A DNA stretch of 12,586 bases. Origin: Prosthecobacter sp. Its GTDB lineage: Bacteria > Verrucomicrobiota > Verrucomicrobiia > Verrucomicrobiales > Verrucomicrobiaceae. Position 1 is the stretch's first letter. Each line of letters opens with the position of its first letter. Positions 5,721 through 11,772 of this stretch are shown here, piece after piece. The position numbers and the translations under genes were made by a program. Where the stretch lies: NCBI GenBank assembly GCA_025869455.1, contig JAOZVT010000388.1, positions 1 through 12,586 of the forward strand, given 5' to 3'. A model generated the notes under the pieces. The model made no database searches. It had not been told where the DNA came from and worked only from the letters and a program-made list of their open reading frames with translations.

Positions 5721-6526
5721 AGCGGCCAAGTCTCCGGCAGTGACACCACTTTGCGCTGACGTTTCTCAAACCGGACGGTTTCGCGGTAACCGACACTGCG
5801 TACGAATTCGAGCGCCTTGGCAAAGTCAGCCCCCACATCAGTTGGTTGATGAGCATCCGAATTGATAACAATCGGCACCCCGGCGCTAAACGCCATTTCC
5901 AACATGGGGCGTGCAGGATACAGCTCGCTCAGCCCTTTGCGCAGGCTGGCCGTGCTCACTTCCATAATGCCACCCATATCCGCCAATGCCTGTATCACAG
6001 GTTCATAGTATGGTCGCAAATCACCCGCAGGCAGGGCACCGAAACGTTTGGCCAAATCGGGATGCGCGTAAAAGTCATGCTGCTTTGCGCGGATCATCTT
6101 TTCATAAAGCCGCCAATACTGCCGCCACATCTGCTCGATCTCCGGTGCCGTTTTGAAGTGGTTCATGTATTTGGGGTCATCCACGGCCAACTCCTCCTGG
6201 ATGTAATGGACACTGCCTATCAGGTAATCCCAATCTGCCATTCCTGCGATCCGATCCGTCCAGGTTTCTTTTCCCTCCAGGAAATCACATTCCAGGCTCA
6301 GCCGCACGGGGATCGAGACGCTCTTTCGCGCCGCTTCGACCTGTTCCAAGTAGATCGGGAACTCATCCCAGCCCATGCGCCATTCGTCCAGAAACTCCGG
6401 CGTGGGATTGTGATCTGAAAAGCCAATCTCCGCCAGACCGATGCTCTGAGCATGTCGGGCATATTCAATCGGATGGCCCTCCGCATGGCGGCAGAGCGGG
6501 TGATGCGTATGGTAGTCGGTTAGCAC
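5717..6526 (-). CDS. hisJ: PHP-domain phosphatase, HisJ-type histidinol-phosphatase
   Basis: The product is 269 aa, the normal length for HisJ (histidinol phosphate to histidinol, next-to-last stage of histidine synthesis). Metal-binding PHP motifs run in order: DYHTHHPLCRHAEG (4-17), EIGFSDHNP (33-41), LECDFLEG (78-85), GSVHYI (104-109), FYAHPDLAKRFG (152-163) and NSDAHQPTDVG (222-232). I start at the GTG at 6526 because it puts DYHTH next to the N-terminus as in the family and follows a purine-rich AAGAAGAGAC. The frame stays open to an ATG at 6805, but that extension has no family resemblance and would cover the antitoxin gene on the other strand. The gene overlaps the folP-like gene by 4 bp (ATGA), so the two are translationally coupled. 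A different PHP phosphoesterase activity cannot be excluded because no other his gene is nearby. Confidence 0.87.
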   Translation of the reverse strand: MLTDYHTHHPLCRHAEGHPIEYARHAQSIGLAEIGFSDHNPTPEFLDEWRMGWDEFPIYLEQVEAARKSVSIPVRLSLECDFLEGKETWTDRIAGMADWDYLIGSVHYIQEELAVDDPKYMNHFKTAPEIEQMWRQYWRLYEKMIRAKQHDFYAHPDLAKRFGALPAGDLRPYYEPVIQALADMGGIMEVSTASLRKGLSELYPARPMLEMAFSAGVPIVINSDAHQPTDVGADFAKALEFVRSVGYRETVRFEKRQRKVVSLPETWPL

Positions 6527-6553
6527 GTCTCTTCTTGGCTGCAAAGGGGCGCT

Positions 6554-6567
6554 CTCGCAAGTGCGAG
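6554..6567. repeat. Small inverted repeat upstream of the phosphatase gene
   Basis: CTCGCA-AG-TGCGAG, two 6-bp arms with a 2-nt spacer, 28-41 bp upstream of the GTG start at 6526. It could be an operator or a 5'-leader hairpin; with arms this short, chance is possible. Confidence 0.3.
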
Positions 6568-6636
6568 GGGCTGAACCAGCAAAAGACATCCCCGGCTGAG
6601 TAGAACAAGCCAATGAAAAACACCTTGCCAAACGCA

Positions 6637-6646
6637 CGTGATCACG
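6637..6646. promoter_or_regulatory. Palindrome upstream of the antitoxin gene, candidate autoregulatory operator
   Basis: CGTGATCACG is a perfect 10-bp palindrome centred about 20 bp before the antitoxin ATG at 6662, with a partly symmetrical GCA/GCACGC surround. YefM/Phd antitoxins typically repress their own promoter by binding palindromes in this position. The assignment is from position and symmetry only. Confidence 0.45.
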
Positions 6647-6661
6647 CACGCTTGCTTCATC

Positions 6662-6904
6662 ATGAAAACGGTCACTGCCACATCTGCTCGTGCTGATCTC
6701 TATAACCTCATTGATTCCACGCTTGCGGATCATGAACCTGTTCAGATTACGGGTAAGAGAGGCGATGCAGTGTTGCTCGCTGAGCGTGACTGGCGTGCCA
6801 TCCAAGAAACGCTGTATCTCCTCAATATTCCAGGCATGAGAGATTCGGTTGTGGAGGGGATGAAAACGCGAATCGAAGATTGCAGCGAGGATATTGACCT
6901 GTGA
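6662..6904 (+). CDS. YefM/Phd-family antitoxin
   Basis: The product is 80 aa. The N-terminal DNA-binding fold reads MKTVTATSARADLYNLIDSTLADHEPVQIT and matches the YefM pattern (a beta strand, then S-x-A-R-x-x-L, then H-x-P-x-x-I-T). GKRGDAVLLAERDWRAIQETLYLL corresponds to YefM's GEAVL...EEY...EETAYLL stretch. The acidic C-terminal tail (about 55-80) is the expected toxin-binding part. I chose the ATG at 6662 rather than 6638 because the conserved fold starts there and the palindrome then lies in the promoter region. It overlaps the toxin gene by 4 bp (GTGA). It would neutralise the toxin and repress the pair's promoter. There is no clear ribosome-binding site. Confidence 0.87.
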   Translation: MKTVTATSARADLYNLIDSTLADHEPVQITGKRGDAVLLAERDWRAIQETLYLLNIPGMRDSVVEGMKTRIEDCSEDIDL

Positions 6905-7164
6905 GTTACAAACTGCTCTTCACACGCCAAGCTCAAAAAGATGCGAAGAAGCTTAAAGGCAGCCATTTGGCGGTCAAAGCCCGTGAGTTGCTGGATCTGA
7001 TCGCAGAGAACCCGTTTGCGAGTCCTCCGCCTTTTGAATCCCTGGTTGGAGATTTGCAGGGCGCTTACTCACGACGCATTAACATCCAGCATCGTTTGGT
7101 TTACCAAGTGATTGAAGATGAAAAGTCCGTCAAGGTTCTGCGACTTTGGACTCATTTTGACTGA
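6901..7164 (+). CDS. YoeB/Txe-family mRNA-interferase toxin
   Basis: The product is 87 aa and starts with GTG overlapping the antitoxin stop. The RelE/YoeB fold is evident: LLFTRQAQKDAKKL, then NPFASPPPFESLVGDLQGAYSRRI, NIQHRLVYQV and a C-terminal RLWTHFD. YoeB-family toxins cleave mRNA at the ribosomal A site. By alignment with E. coli YoeB, Glu46, an Arg of the RRI pair (58-59) and His85 fill the catalytic positions, while the last catalytic tyrosine is Phe86 here. The 48-bp gap to the convergent regulator gene holds no clear terminator. Whether the Tyr-to-Phe change affects activity is unknown. Confidence 0.88.
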   Translation: MSYKLLFTRQAQKDAKKLKGSHLAVKARELLDLIAENPFASPPPFESLVGDLQGAYSRRINIQHRLVYQVIEDEKSVKVLRLWTHFD

Positions 7165-7212
7165 GCCTTGCACAGCTTTTAACTCCGGTTTGATTGAATA
7201 AAGGAATTCCCA

Positions 7213-8121
7213 TCACCTTACTCTCCTGTTCACCCGATATTCCATAGGGCTGCATTTCATTACCCGACGAAACAGTCGGTTGAAAAAGGAAACTTGGGTA
7301 AAACCACTGCTCAGAGAGATCTCCAAAACACTATGGTCGCTTTCCAAAAGCTCGCGACAAGCCGCCTGAATGCGGAGGCGATTCAAGAACTCGCTGAAGG
7401 TTCTGCCTGAATGTTTTTTGAACTGACGGGCAAAGGTCGGACGGCTTAGATTGGTCAATTTCAGCACTTCCTCCAGCCGCACTTCCTCCCGAAAATGTGC
7501 CACCAAATGACGCACAGCCTTGGCGATGGCTTGCTGATAGTGAGATTCCGCCGCCAGGGCAAATGAGCGTACGGAAAGTGGACTCTGTTCCTGATCCGAG
7601 CCTTGCTGAATGCGCGAAAGGATGCGCAGCAGTAAAGCGAGCTGGTCCATGCCAGTCACATCCGTCATCTCGTGCAACCACGTGGAAACGTCAGCCGCAG
7701 TCTGACCTGACAGCCTAAGTCCACGGGTGGCATGACCAAACAACTCTGGTAAAGCTGCCGTCTCAGGAAAAGACCAAAACGCATGCCCCAGCGGGAAGTA
7801 CCATTGAATGGAAATGCCACTGGAAGAACCACGTGTGTACCAATAGTGCGGTAACCTTTCTCCCAATAAAACAAGATCCCCTGGAGCAAAGGCACCGATG
7901 TGATCTCCCACAAAACGGGTACCTTCGCCTGCGGTAAAAAGCGTCAATTCCATCTCCACATGGAAATGCCAATGCGTCCCCTCCCCCACGATGCGTTCCG
8001 CTTTCCCGGGACCGAGCACGCATTCGACTTCACGCAGAGAGCGCGACCAGCGCAACACCCGGAATGAGTGCCCGCTGGGAATTTGGATCTGTTCGCGCTC
8101 CACCTGCATGACGACTTTCAT
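7213..8121 (-). CDS. AraC-family transcriptional regulator with cupin-like sensor domain
   Basis: The product is 302 aa. The N-terminal half (about 30-115) is a cupin-like ligand-binding barrel: HWHFHVEMELT (50-60), GDHIGAFAPGDLVLLGERLPHYW (about 72-94). The C-terminal 100 residues carry the AraC double helix-turn-helix: LEEVLKLTNLSRPTFARQF (about 216-234) and VLEISLSSGFTQVSFFNRLFRR (about 265-286), ending in the family's SPMEYR. It starts at the ATG at 8121 with AAGGTG just before it, one of the clearer ribosome-binding sites in the window. It is divergent from the sugar operon 104 bp away, so by the usual arrangement it probably senses a sugar and controls that operon and possibly itself. 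The ligand is unknown. Confidence 0.92.
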   Translation of the reverse strand: MKVVMQVEREQIQIPSGHSFRVLRWSRSLREVECVLGPGKAERIVGEGTHWHFHVEMELTLFTAGEGTRFVGDHIGAFAPGDLVLLGERLPHYWYTRGSSSGISIQWYFPLGHAFWSFPETAALPELFGHATRGLRLSGQTAADVSTWLHEMTDVTGMDQLALLLRILSRIQQGSDQEQSPLSVRSFALAAESHYQQAIAKAVRHLVAHFREEVRLEEVLKLTNLSRPTFARQFKKHSGRTFSEFLNRLRIQAACRELLESDHSVLEISLSSGFTQVSFFNRLFRRVMKCSPMEYRVNRRVR

Positions 8122-8134
8122 AGCACCTTTTTGC

Positions 8135-8157
8135 TCTCAATTGAAAACGAATTGAGA
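8135..8157. promoter_or_regulatory. Perfect inverted repeat in the divergent regulator/sugar-operon promoter region
   Basis: TCTCAATT at 8135-8142 and AATTGAGA at 8150-8157 are perfect 8-bp arms with a 7-nt spacer (GAAAACG). The repeat lies 14 bp upstream of the regulator start and about 70 bp upstream of the isomerase start. It is the only strong symmetrical site in the 104-bp gap, so it is the best operator candidate. AraC proteins more often use direct repeats, so another regulator is also possible. No confident -10/-35 pair can be assigned. Confidence 0.55.
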
Positions 8158-8225
8158 TGATAGTGCCAGTTTTAGAGACGCTAAACGTAGAGCCACCGCC
8201 AGAAGACCGCTAAAAAGACAGCCGC

Positions 8226-9266
8226 ATGAGCACCCCAACCAACTACCGCTTCTCCTTTGGCCCTTGGAACATCAGCGAAGGGGCCGATCCCTTCGGCACT
8301 GAAGTCCGCCCCGTTTTCCCACATGAGGAAAAGTATGCCCTTTACCGCCCGCTGGGCTTTGAAGGCGTGCAGTTCCATGATGACGATGTCGTCCCTGGCA
8401 TGGATGGCTTTACCCCTGCCCAGCTCAGTGAAAAAGCTACGGAAGTGAAGACCATGCTGGCCAACCAGGGGCTGACCCCTGAATTCGTCGCCCCACGTCT
8501 TTGGTTTGCTGAGCAGACCACCGATGGTGCCTACACCTCCAACTGCGCCTCTGACCGCGCTTACGCCTGGGATCGCACCAAGAAGTGCATCGACATCGCC
8601 CGCGCCCTGGATTGCAAAGCCATCGTGCTCTGGCTTTCCCGCGAAGGCACCTACATCCGCGAAGCCAAGGATGCCCGCCTGGCCTACCAGCGTATTTTGG
8701 AAACGGTGAACGCCATGCTGGATTACGACAAAGAGATCGAAATCTGGATCGAGCCGAAGCCCAATGAACCGACGGATCAGGCCTATGTGCCGACCATCGG
8801 TCACGCCATCGCCCTGTCCTTTGCCTCCAGTGATCATACCCGCGTCAAGGGCCTGATTGAAAGCGCCCATGCCCTGCTCGCCGGACTGGATCCTAGCGAT
8901 GAAATGGCCTTCGCCCTCGCTCATGACAAGCTGGGCAGCGTCCATTTGAACGATCAAAACGGTCTCAAATACGACCAGGACAAAAACTTCGGCGGAGCCA
9001 ACCTACGCGTGGCCTTCAACCAAGTCCGTGTGCTGGAAGAAGCTGGCTACGGCAAGCGTGGCGAGTTCATCGGACTCGACATCAAAGCCATGCGCACCCA
9101 GCGCGGCTGCCCTGTGACAGACCACCTCAAAAACAGCCGCGAGCTTTTCTGCCACATCCTGGAAAAAGTACGCAGCGTGGATAACAACCTCGTCCAGCAA
9201 TTCCGCGATGCCCGCGACTACGAGGCGTTAGAATTGTACATCATGAAGCACTTGATGGGGATCTGA
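8226..9266 (+). CDS. Xylose-isomerase-like TIM-barrel sugar isomerase
   Basis: The product is 346 aa and follows the class I xylose isomerase pattern of actinomycetes: FSFGPWNISEGADPFG (9-24), FHDDDVVP with catalytic His51 (50-57), WIEPKPNEP with Glu176 and Lys178 (174-182), and LNDQNGLKYDQDKNFGG (241-257). These enzymes use two divalent metals to interconvert aldose and ketose. Metal ligands Glu176, Glu212, His215, Asp250, Asp252 and Asp285 can be placed, but the position equal to Asp245 of Streptomyces xylose isomerase is His240, a ligand type I associate with L-rhamnose isomerases of this fold. Hence I name no sugar and no symbol. It is the first gene of the operon divergent from the AraC regulator. 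No strong ribosome-binding site precedes the ATG. Confidence 0.88.
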   Translation: MSTPTNYRFSFGPWNISEGADPFGTEVRPVFPHEEKYALYRPLGFEGVQFHDDDVVPGMDGFTPAQLSEKATEVKTMLANQGLTPEFVAPRLWFAEQTTDGAYTSNCASDRAYAWDRTKKCIDIARALDCKAIVLWLSREGTYIREAKDARLAYQRILETVNAMLDYDKEIEIWIEPKPNEPTDQAYVPTIGHAIALSFASSDHTRVKGLIESAHALLAGLDPSDEMAFALAHDKLGSVHLNDQNGLKYDQDKNFGGANLRVAFNQVRVLEEAGYGKRGEFIGLDIKAMRTQRGCPVTDHLKNSRELFCHILEKVRSVDNNLVQQFRDARDYEALELYIMKHLMGI

Positions 9267-9278
9267 TCGAGTATGCAG

Positions 9279-9339
9279 TATTCGGTTTTCAGTGTTCAGT
9301 TTGAACTCTGCTCCATTCTGGACACTGAAATTCCGAATA
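9279..9339. repeat. Imperfect hairpin at the left end of the four-helix-bundle cassette
   Basis: The arms 9279-9299 and 9318-9339 pair with one bulge and one or two mismatches around an 18-nt loop; TATTCGG at the left base matches CCGAATA at the right. Transcribed as part of the operon, it would form a stem just before the 9350 start. It could also be a transcript-processing or termination element, but no T-run follows. Confidence 0.6.
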
Positions 9340-9349
9340 TCACTCACCC

Positions 9350-9790
9350 ATGTCTTACGCCCGTAGTTTCACCGATCTGGAAGTTTACAAACGTTCACGC
9401 GCTCTCCGGCGTGAAGTTTTCTCCCTGAGCAAACGATTTCCAAAAGATGAAGCGTGGTCACTCACCAGCCAATGGCGTCGAGCGTCTAGAAGTATAGGAG
9501 CACAGATTGCAGAAGCCTGGGCTAAGCGCCGCTACACGAAACATTTCATCAGTAAACTCTCCGATGCAGACGGCGAAAACCTCGAAACTCAACACTGGAC
9601 CATCGTCGCGTATGATGACGGTTATATCACACGTGATGAGGCCCAACACTTTGGAAGACTTTCAAAAGAAGTTGGAAAGATGCTAGGCGAGATGATGAAT
9701 AATGCCGACACTTTTTGTGGTGGAGATTTTACATCCATCCTACGTGAAGACCCCGAAGATGTCCTCGATTTTTTAAATACTGAAAACTGA
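9350..9790 (+). CDS. Four-helix-bundle protein (S23 / 23S rRNA intervening-sequence-protein family)
   Basis: The product is 146 aa. It has the family's standard opening, SFTDLEVYKRSRALRREVFSLSKRFPKDEAW, followed by SLTSQWRRASRSIGAQIAEAW, corresponding to the conserved LT.Q..RAS.SI..NIAEG, and two further amphipathic helices (about 65-115). First seen in intervening sequences of 23S rRNA genes, this family is now found widely as stand-alone genes; relatives serve as accessory proteins of diversity-generating retroelements. No reverse transcriptase, template repeat or rRNA lies in the window. The last 25 residues are acidic and extend beyond the usual core. The function is unknown. It interrupts the sugar operon on the same strand and is bracketed by repeats, so it is probably a passenger, not part of the pathway. 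Confidence 0.87.
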   Translation: MSYARSFTDLEVYKRSRALRREVFSLSKRFPKDEAWSLTSQWRRASRSIGAQIAEAWAKRRYTKHFISKLSDADGENLETQHWTIVAYDDGYITRDEAQHFGRLSKEVGKMLGEMMNNADTFCGGDFTSILREDPEDVLDFLNTEN

Positions 9791-9796
9791 ATACCG
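9777..9796. repeat. Right-end copy of the cassette repeat, overlapping the gene's stop codon
   Basis: ATACTGAAAACTGAATACCG is an inverted copy of 9276-9295 (17 of 20 matches) and resembles the hairpin's right arm (9321-9339) in direct orientation. The TGA stop at 9788-9790 is inside it, so the last few residues of the protein (TEN) are encoded by the repeat. Confidence 0.65.
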
Positions 9797-9814
9797 ATCA
9801 CTGATTACTCCCCC

Positions 9815-10648
9815 ATGAAACAATACCGTCTCAACCGCCTCTTCAATGCCAAGTCCGGCCGCTGCTTCGATGTGGCCGTGGACCATGGTTTCTTCAACCA
9901 GCCAGGTTTCCTTCAGGGCATCGAGGACATGCGTGTGGTCATCAAGACCCTCGTGGATGCCGCCCCGGATGCCATCCAGCTCACGGTCGGTCAGGCCCGT
10001 CATTTGCAGGAAGTCCCAGGGCGCTTCAAGCCATCCCTCGTACTCCGCACGGACGTGGCCAACATCTATGGCAAGGAACTGCCCGAGAGCCGCTTCAGCC
10101 TCATGCTGGAAGAAACGATGCTCCAGGCCGTGCGTCTGGATGCAGCCTGCGTCTGCGTGAATCTATTCCAGATCCCTGGTGCCCCAGAAGTGCACGAACA
10201 GTGCGTGGAAAACATCCTCCGTCTCAAACCCCAGGCTGACTACTACGGCATGCCGATGATGATTGAGCCGCTGGTTTTCCAGGCCAACAGCATCGCTGGC
10301 GGTTACATGGTGAACGGCGATGAAACCGCCATCACCTACCTCGTCCGTCAGGCCGTGGAACTGGGTGCCGACATCGTGAAGGCGGACCCTACCGATGACG
10401 TGAATGTCTATCATAAAGTCATCGCCGCTGCTTCAGGCATCCCGATCCTCGTTCGTGGGGGTGGTCGCGTGAGCGACAAAGAAATCCTTGAGCGCACTCA
10501 GGGCCTGCTGGCTCAAGGTGCCGCAGGCATCGTCTATGGTCGCAATGTCATTCAGCATCCAAATCCCAAAGGCATCACCCAGGCACTCATGGCCATGGTG
10601 CATGATGGAGCCAGCGTGGATGAAGCCCTCAAACTGGTAACCGCATGA
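9815..10648 (+). CDS. DhnA/FbaB-type class I (Schiff-base) aldolase
   Basis: The product is 277 aa. Landmarks of the DeoC/LacD/FbaB superfamily, DhnA branch, are FDVAVDHGFF (18-27), GADIVKADPTDD with the presumed Schiff-base Lys189 (184-195), ILVRGGGRVSDKEILERT (211-228), and a phosphate-binding stretch GAAGIVYGRNVIQHPNP (235-251). Family members cleave ketose phosphates such as fructose 1,6-bisphosphate, LsrF's substrate or sulfofructose 1-phosphate without a metal. Together with the isomerase and the PfkB kinase it forms an isomerase-kinase-aldolase set, so its likely substrate is the phosphorylated ketose made by those two. It shares a 4-bp ATGA overlap with the next gene. Which sugar phosphate it cleaves is not decided by sequence. 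Confidence 0.87.
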   Translation: MKQYRLNRLFNAKSGRCFDVAVDHGFFNQPGFLQGIEDMRVVIKTLVDAAPDAIQLTVGQARHLQEVPGRFKPSLVLRTDVANIYGKELPESRFSLMLEETMLQAVRLDAACVCVNLFQIPGAPEVHEQCVENILRLKPQADYYGMPMMIEPLVFQANSIAGGYMVNGDETAITYLVRQAVELGADIVKADPTDDVNVYHKVIAAASGIPILVRGGGRVSDKEILERTQGLLAQGAAGIVYGRNVIQHPNPKGITQALMAMVHDGASVDEALKLVTA

Positions 10649-11766
10649 AAGACGTCCGCATCGGCATCATCGGCGGCGGCCTCATGGGTCGCGAAATGGC
10701 CAGCGCCTTCGCCCGCTGGTGTGCCCTCACGGATGTGAGTGTGCGCCCTGTTTTGACTTCGGTCGCTGATTTGAATCCAGCGACTTTGGCTTGGTTTGAC
10801 TGCATTCCTTCCTGCACCCAGAAGACCACGGACTACAAGGAATTGCTGGCCAATCCCGACGTGGATGTGGTGTATGTGGCGGTCCCGCATAATCTGCATG
10901 AGAAGTTGTATCTGGATGTCCTTGCCGCAGGCAAAGACCTCTTCGCTGAGAAGCCCTTCGGCATTGACCTTCCTTCCGCTCGCCGCATTCTCGATGCTGT
11001 GAACGCCAGTGGTCGCTTCGTCCGTTGCAGCTCAGAAATGCCCTTCTTCCCAGGTGCTCAGCGCGCCTATGAAATCGCCAAAAAAGGCGAGATCGGCCGC
11101 GTTCTGGAAGTCGTTTCCGGCTTCCATCACAGCAGCGACTTGGACCCAACGAAAGCGGCTAACTGGAAGCGTCTCAATGCGACCTGCGGCGAAGGTGGTG
11201 CGCTCAATGATTTGGGCATGCACTCCTGCCACTTGCCTCTGCGTTTGGGCTGGAAACCGACACGGCTTTTTGCCCAACTTCAGAAAGGTTACCCGCAGCG
11301 CCCAGACGGCAAAGGTGGCGTAACCAATTGTGATACCTGGGACAACGCTACGCTCAACACTTGGACCACCATCGCCGATCACGAAGTCCCGCTTCGTCTC
11401 GAAATGAAACGCCTCGCACCGGGGGCTACCAACACCTGGTACATTGAGATTCTCGGCACCGATGGCGGCGTACGTTACAGCACCGCTGAACCCAAGACCC
11501 TCTGGGTCTTTGAGCGTGGTAAAGAACAGTGGTGGAAGCGCACGGATCTTGGCTTTGGCACTCAATTCAAAGCCGTGACTGGAGGCATCTTCGAGCCCGG
11601 TTTCCCAGACGTCATCCAACAGATGTGGGCCGCTTACCTGATGGAACGCGCCGGACTACTGGAAGGTCGTTTTGGTTGCGCCACACCAGAAGAAGCCGTC
11701 GCGACTCATGAAATCTTCGCGGCAGCTCTGGAGTCACAGCGTGCAGGTACTGTTGTCAGCCTTTAA
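10645..11766 (+). CDS. Cytoplasmic Gfo/Idh/MocA family oxidoreductase
   Basis: The product is 373 aa and, unlike the homologue at 2039-3388, has no signal peptide. The N-terminal Rossmann fold has IGIIGGGLMGREMA (6-19), VADLNPATLAWF (40-51), VVYVAVPHNLHEK (75-87) and the EKPFG motif (102-106) with the catalytic-type Lys103. GEGGALNDLGMHSCHLPLRLG (about 182-202) supplies the Asp/His pair of the C-terminal domain. These enzymes use NAD(P) to oxidise a sugar, inositol or related hydroxyl. It overlaps the aldolase gene by 4 bp and is followed by the kinase after 6 bp, so it belongs to the pathway; it may act on a side product or an alternative sugar feeding in. The substrate is unknown. Confidence 0.92.
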   Translation: MKDVRIGIIGGGLMGREMASAFARWCALTDVSVRPVLTSVADLNPATLAWFDCIPSCTQKTTDYKELLANPDVDVVYVAVPHNLHEKLYLDVLAAGKDLFAEKPFGIDLPSARRILDAVNASGRFVRCSSEMPFFPGAQRAYEIAKKGEIGRVLEVVSGFHHSSDLDPTKAANWKRLNATCGEGGALNDLGMHSCHLPLRLGWKPTRLFAQLQKGYPQRPDGKGGVTNCDTWDNATLNTWTTIADHEVPLRLEMKRLAPGATNTWYIEILGTDGGVRYSTAEPKTLWVFERGKEQWWKRTDLGFGTQFKAVTGGIFEPGFPDVIQQMWAAYLMERAGLLEGRFGCATPEEAVATHEIFAAALESQRAGTVVSL

Positions 11767-11772
11767 TCCGTC

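Larger units (their letters stand above)
9271..9812 (+). mobile_element. Putative inserted cassette: four-helix-bundle gene bracketed by inverted repeats
   Basis: Between the isomerase stop and the aldolase start lies about 540 bp holding one gene and related repeats. CAGTATTCGGTTTTCAGTGT (9276-9295) and the reverse complement of 9777-9796 agree at 17 of 20 positions. Borders are approximate because no clear target duplication is visible. The gene is visibly richer in A and T and uses different codons from its neighbours, while the genes on both sides belong to one sugar pathway. Mobility is an inference. Confidence 0.5.

Noticed and set aside
6527..6805. N-terminal extension of the phosphatase reading frame back to an ATG at 6805
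   Set aside because: The extra 93 residues show no PHP-family features, the conserved DYHTH motif belongs at the N-terminus, and the extension lies over the antitoxin gene on the other strand. The GTG at 6526 fits better.
8181..8957. 258-aa open frame on the minus strand opposite the isomerase gene
   Set aside because: A Gly-rich, motif-free translation antisense to a gene with strong active-site motifs.
9350..9790. Diversity-generating retroelement, suggested by the Avd-like four-helix-bundle protein
   Set aside because: There is no reverse transcriptase, template/variable repeat pair or C-type-lectin target gene in the window.
11032..11619. 195-aa open frame on the minus strand opposite the second oxidoreductase gene
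   Set aside because: Antisense shadow with no domain; the plus-strand gene has clear family motifs and operon overlaps.
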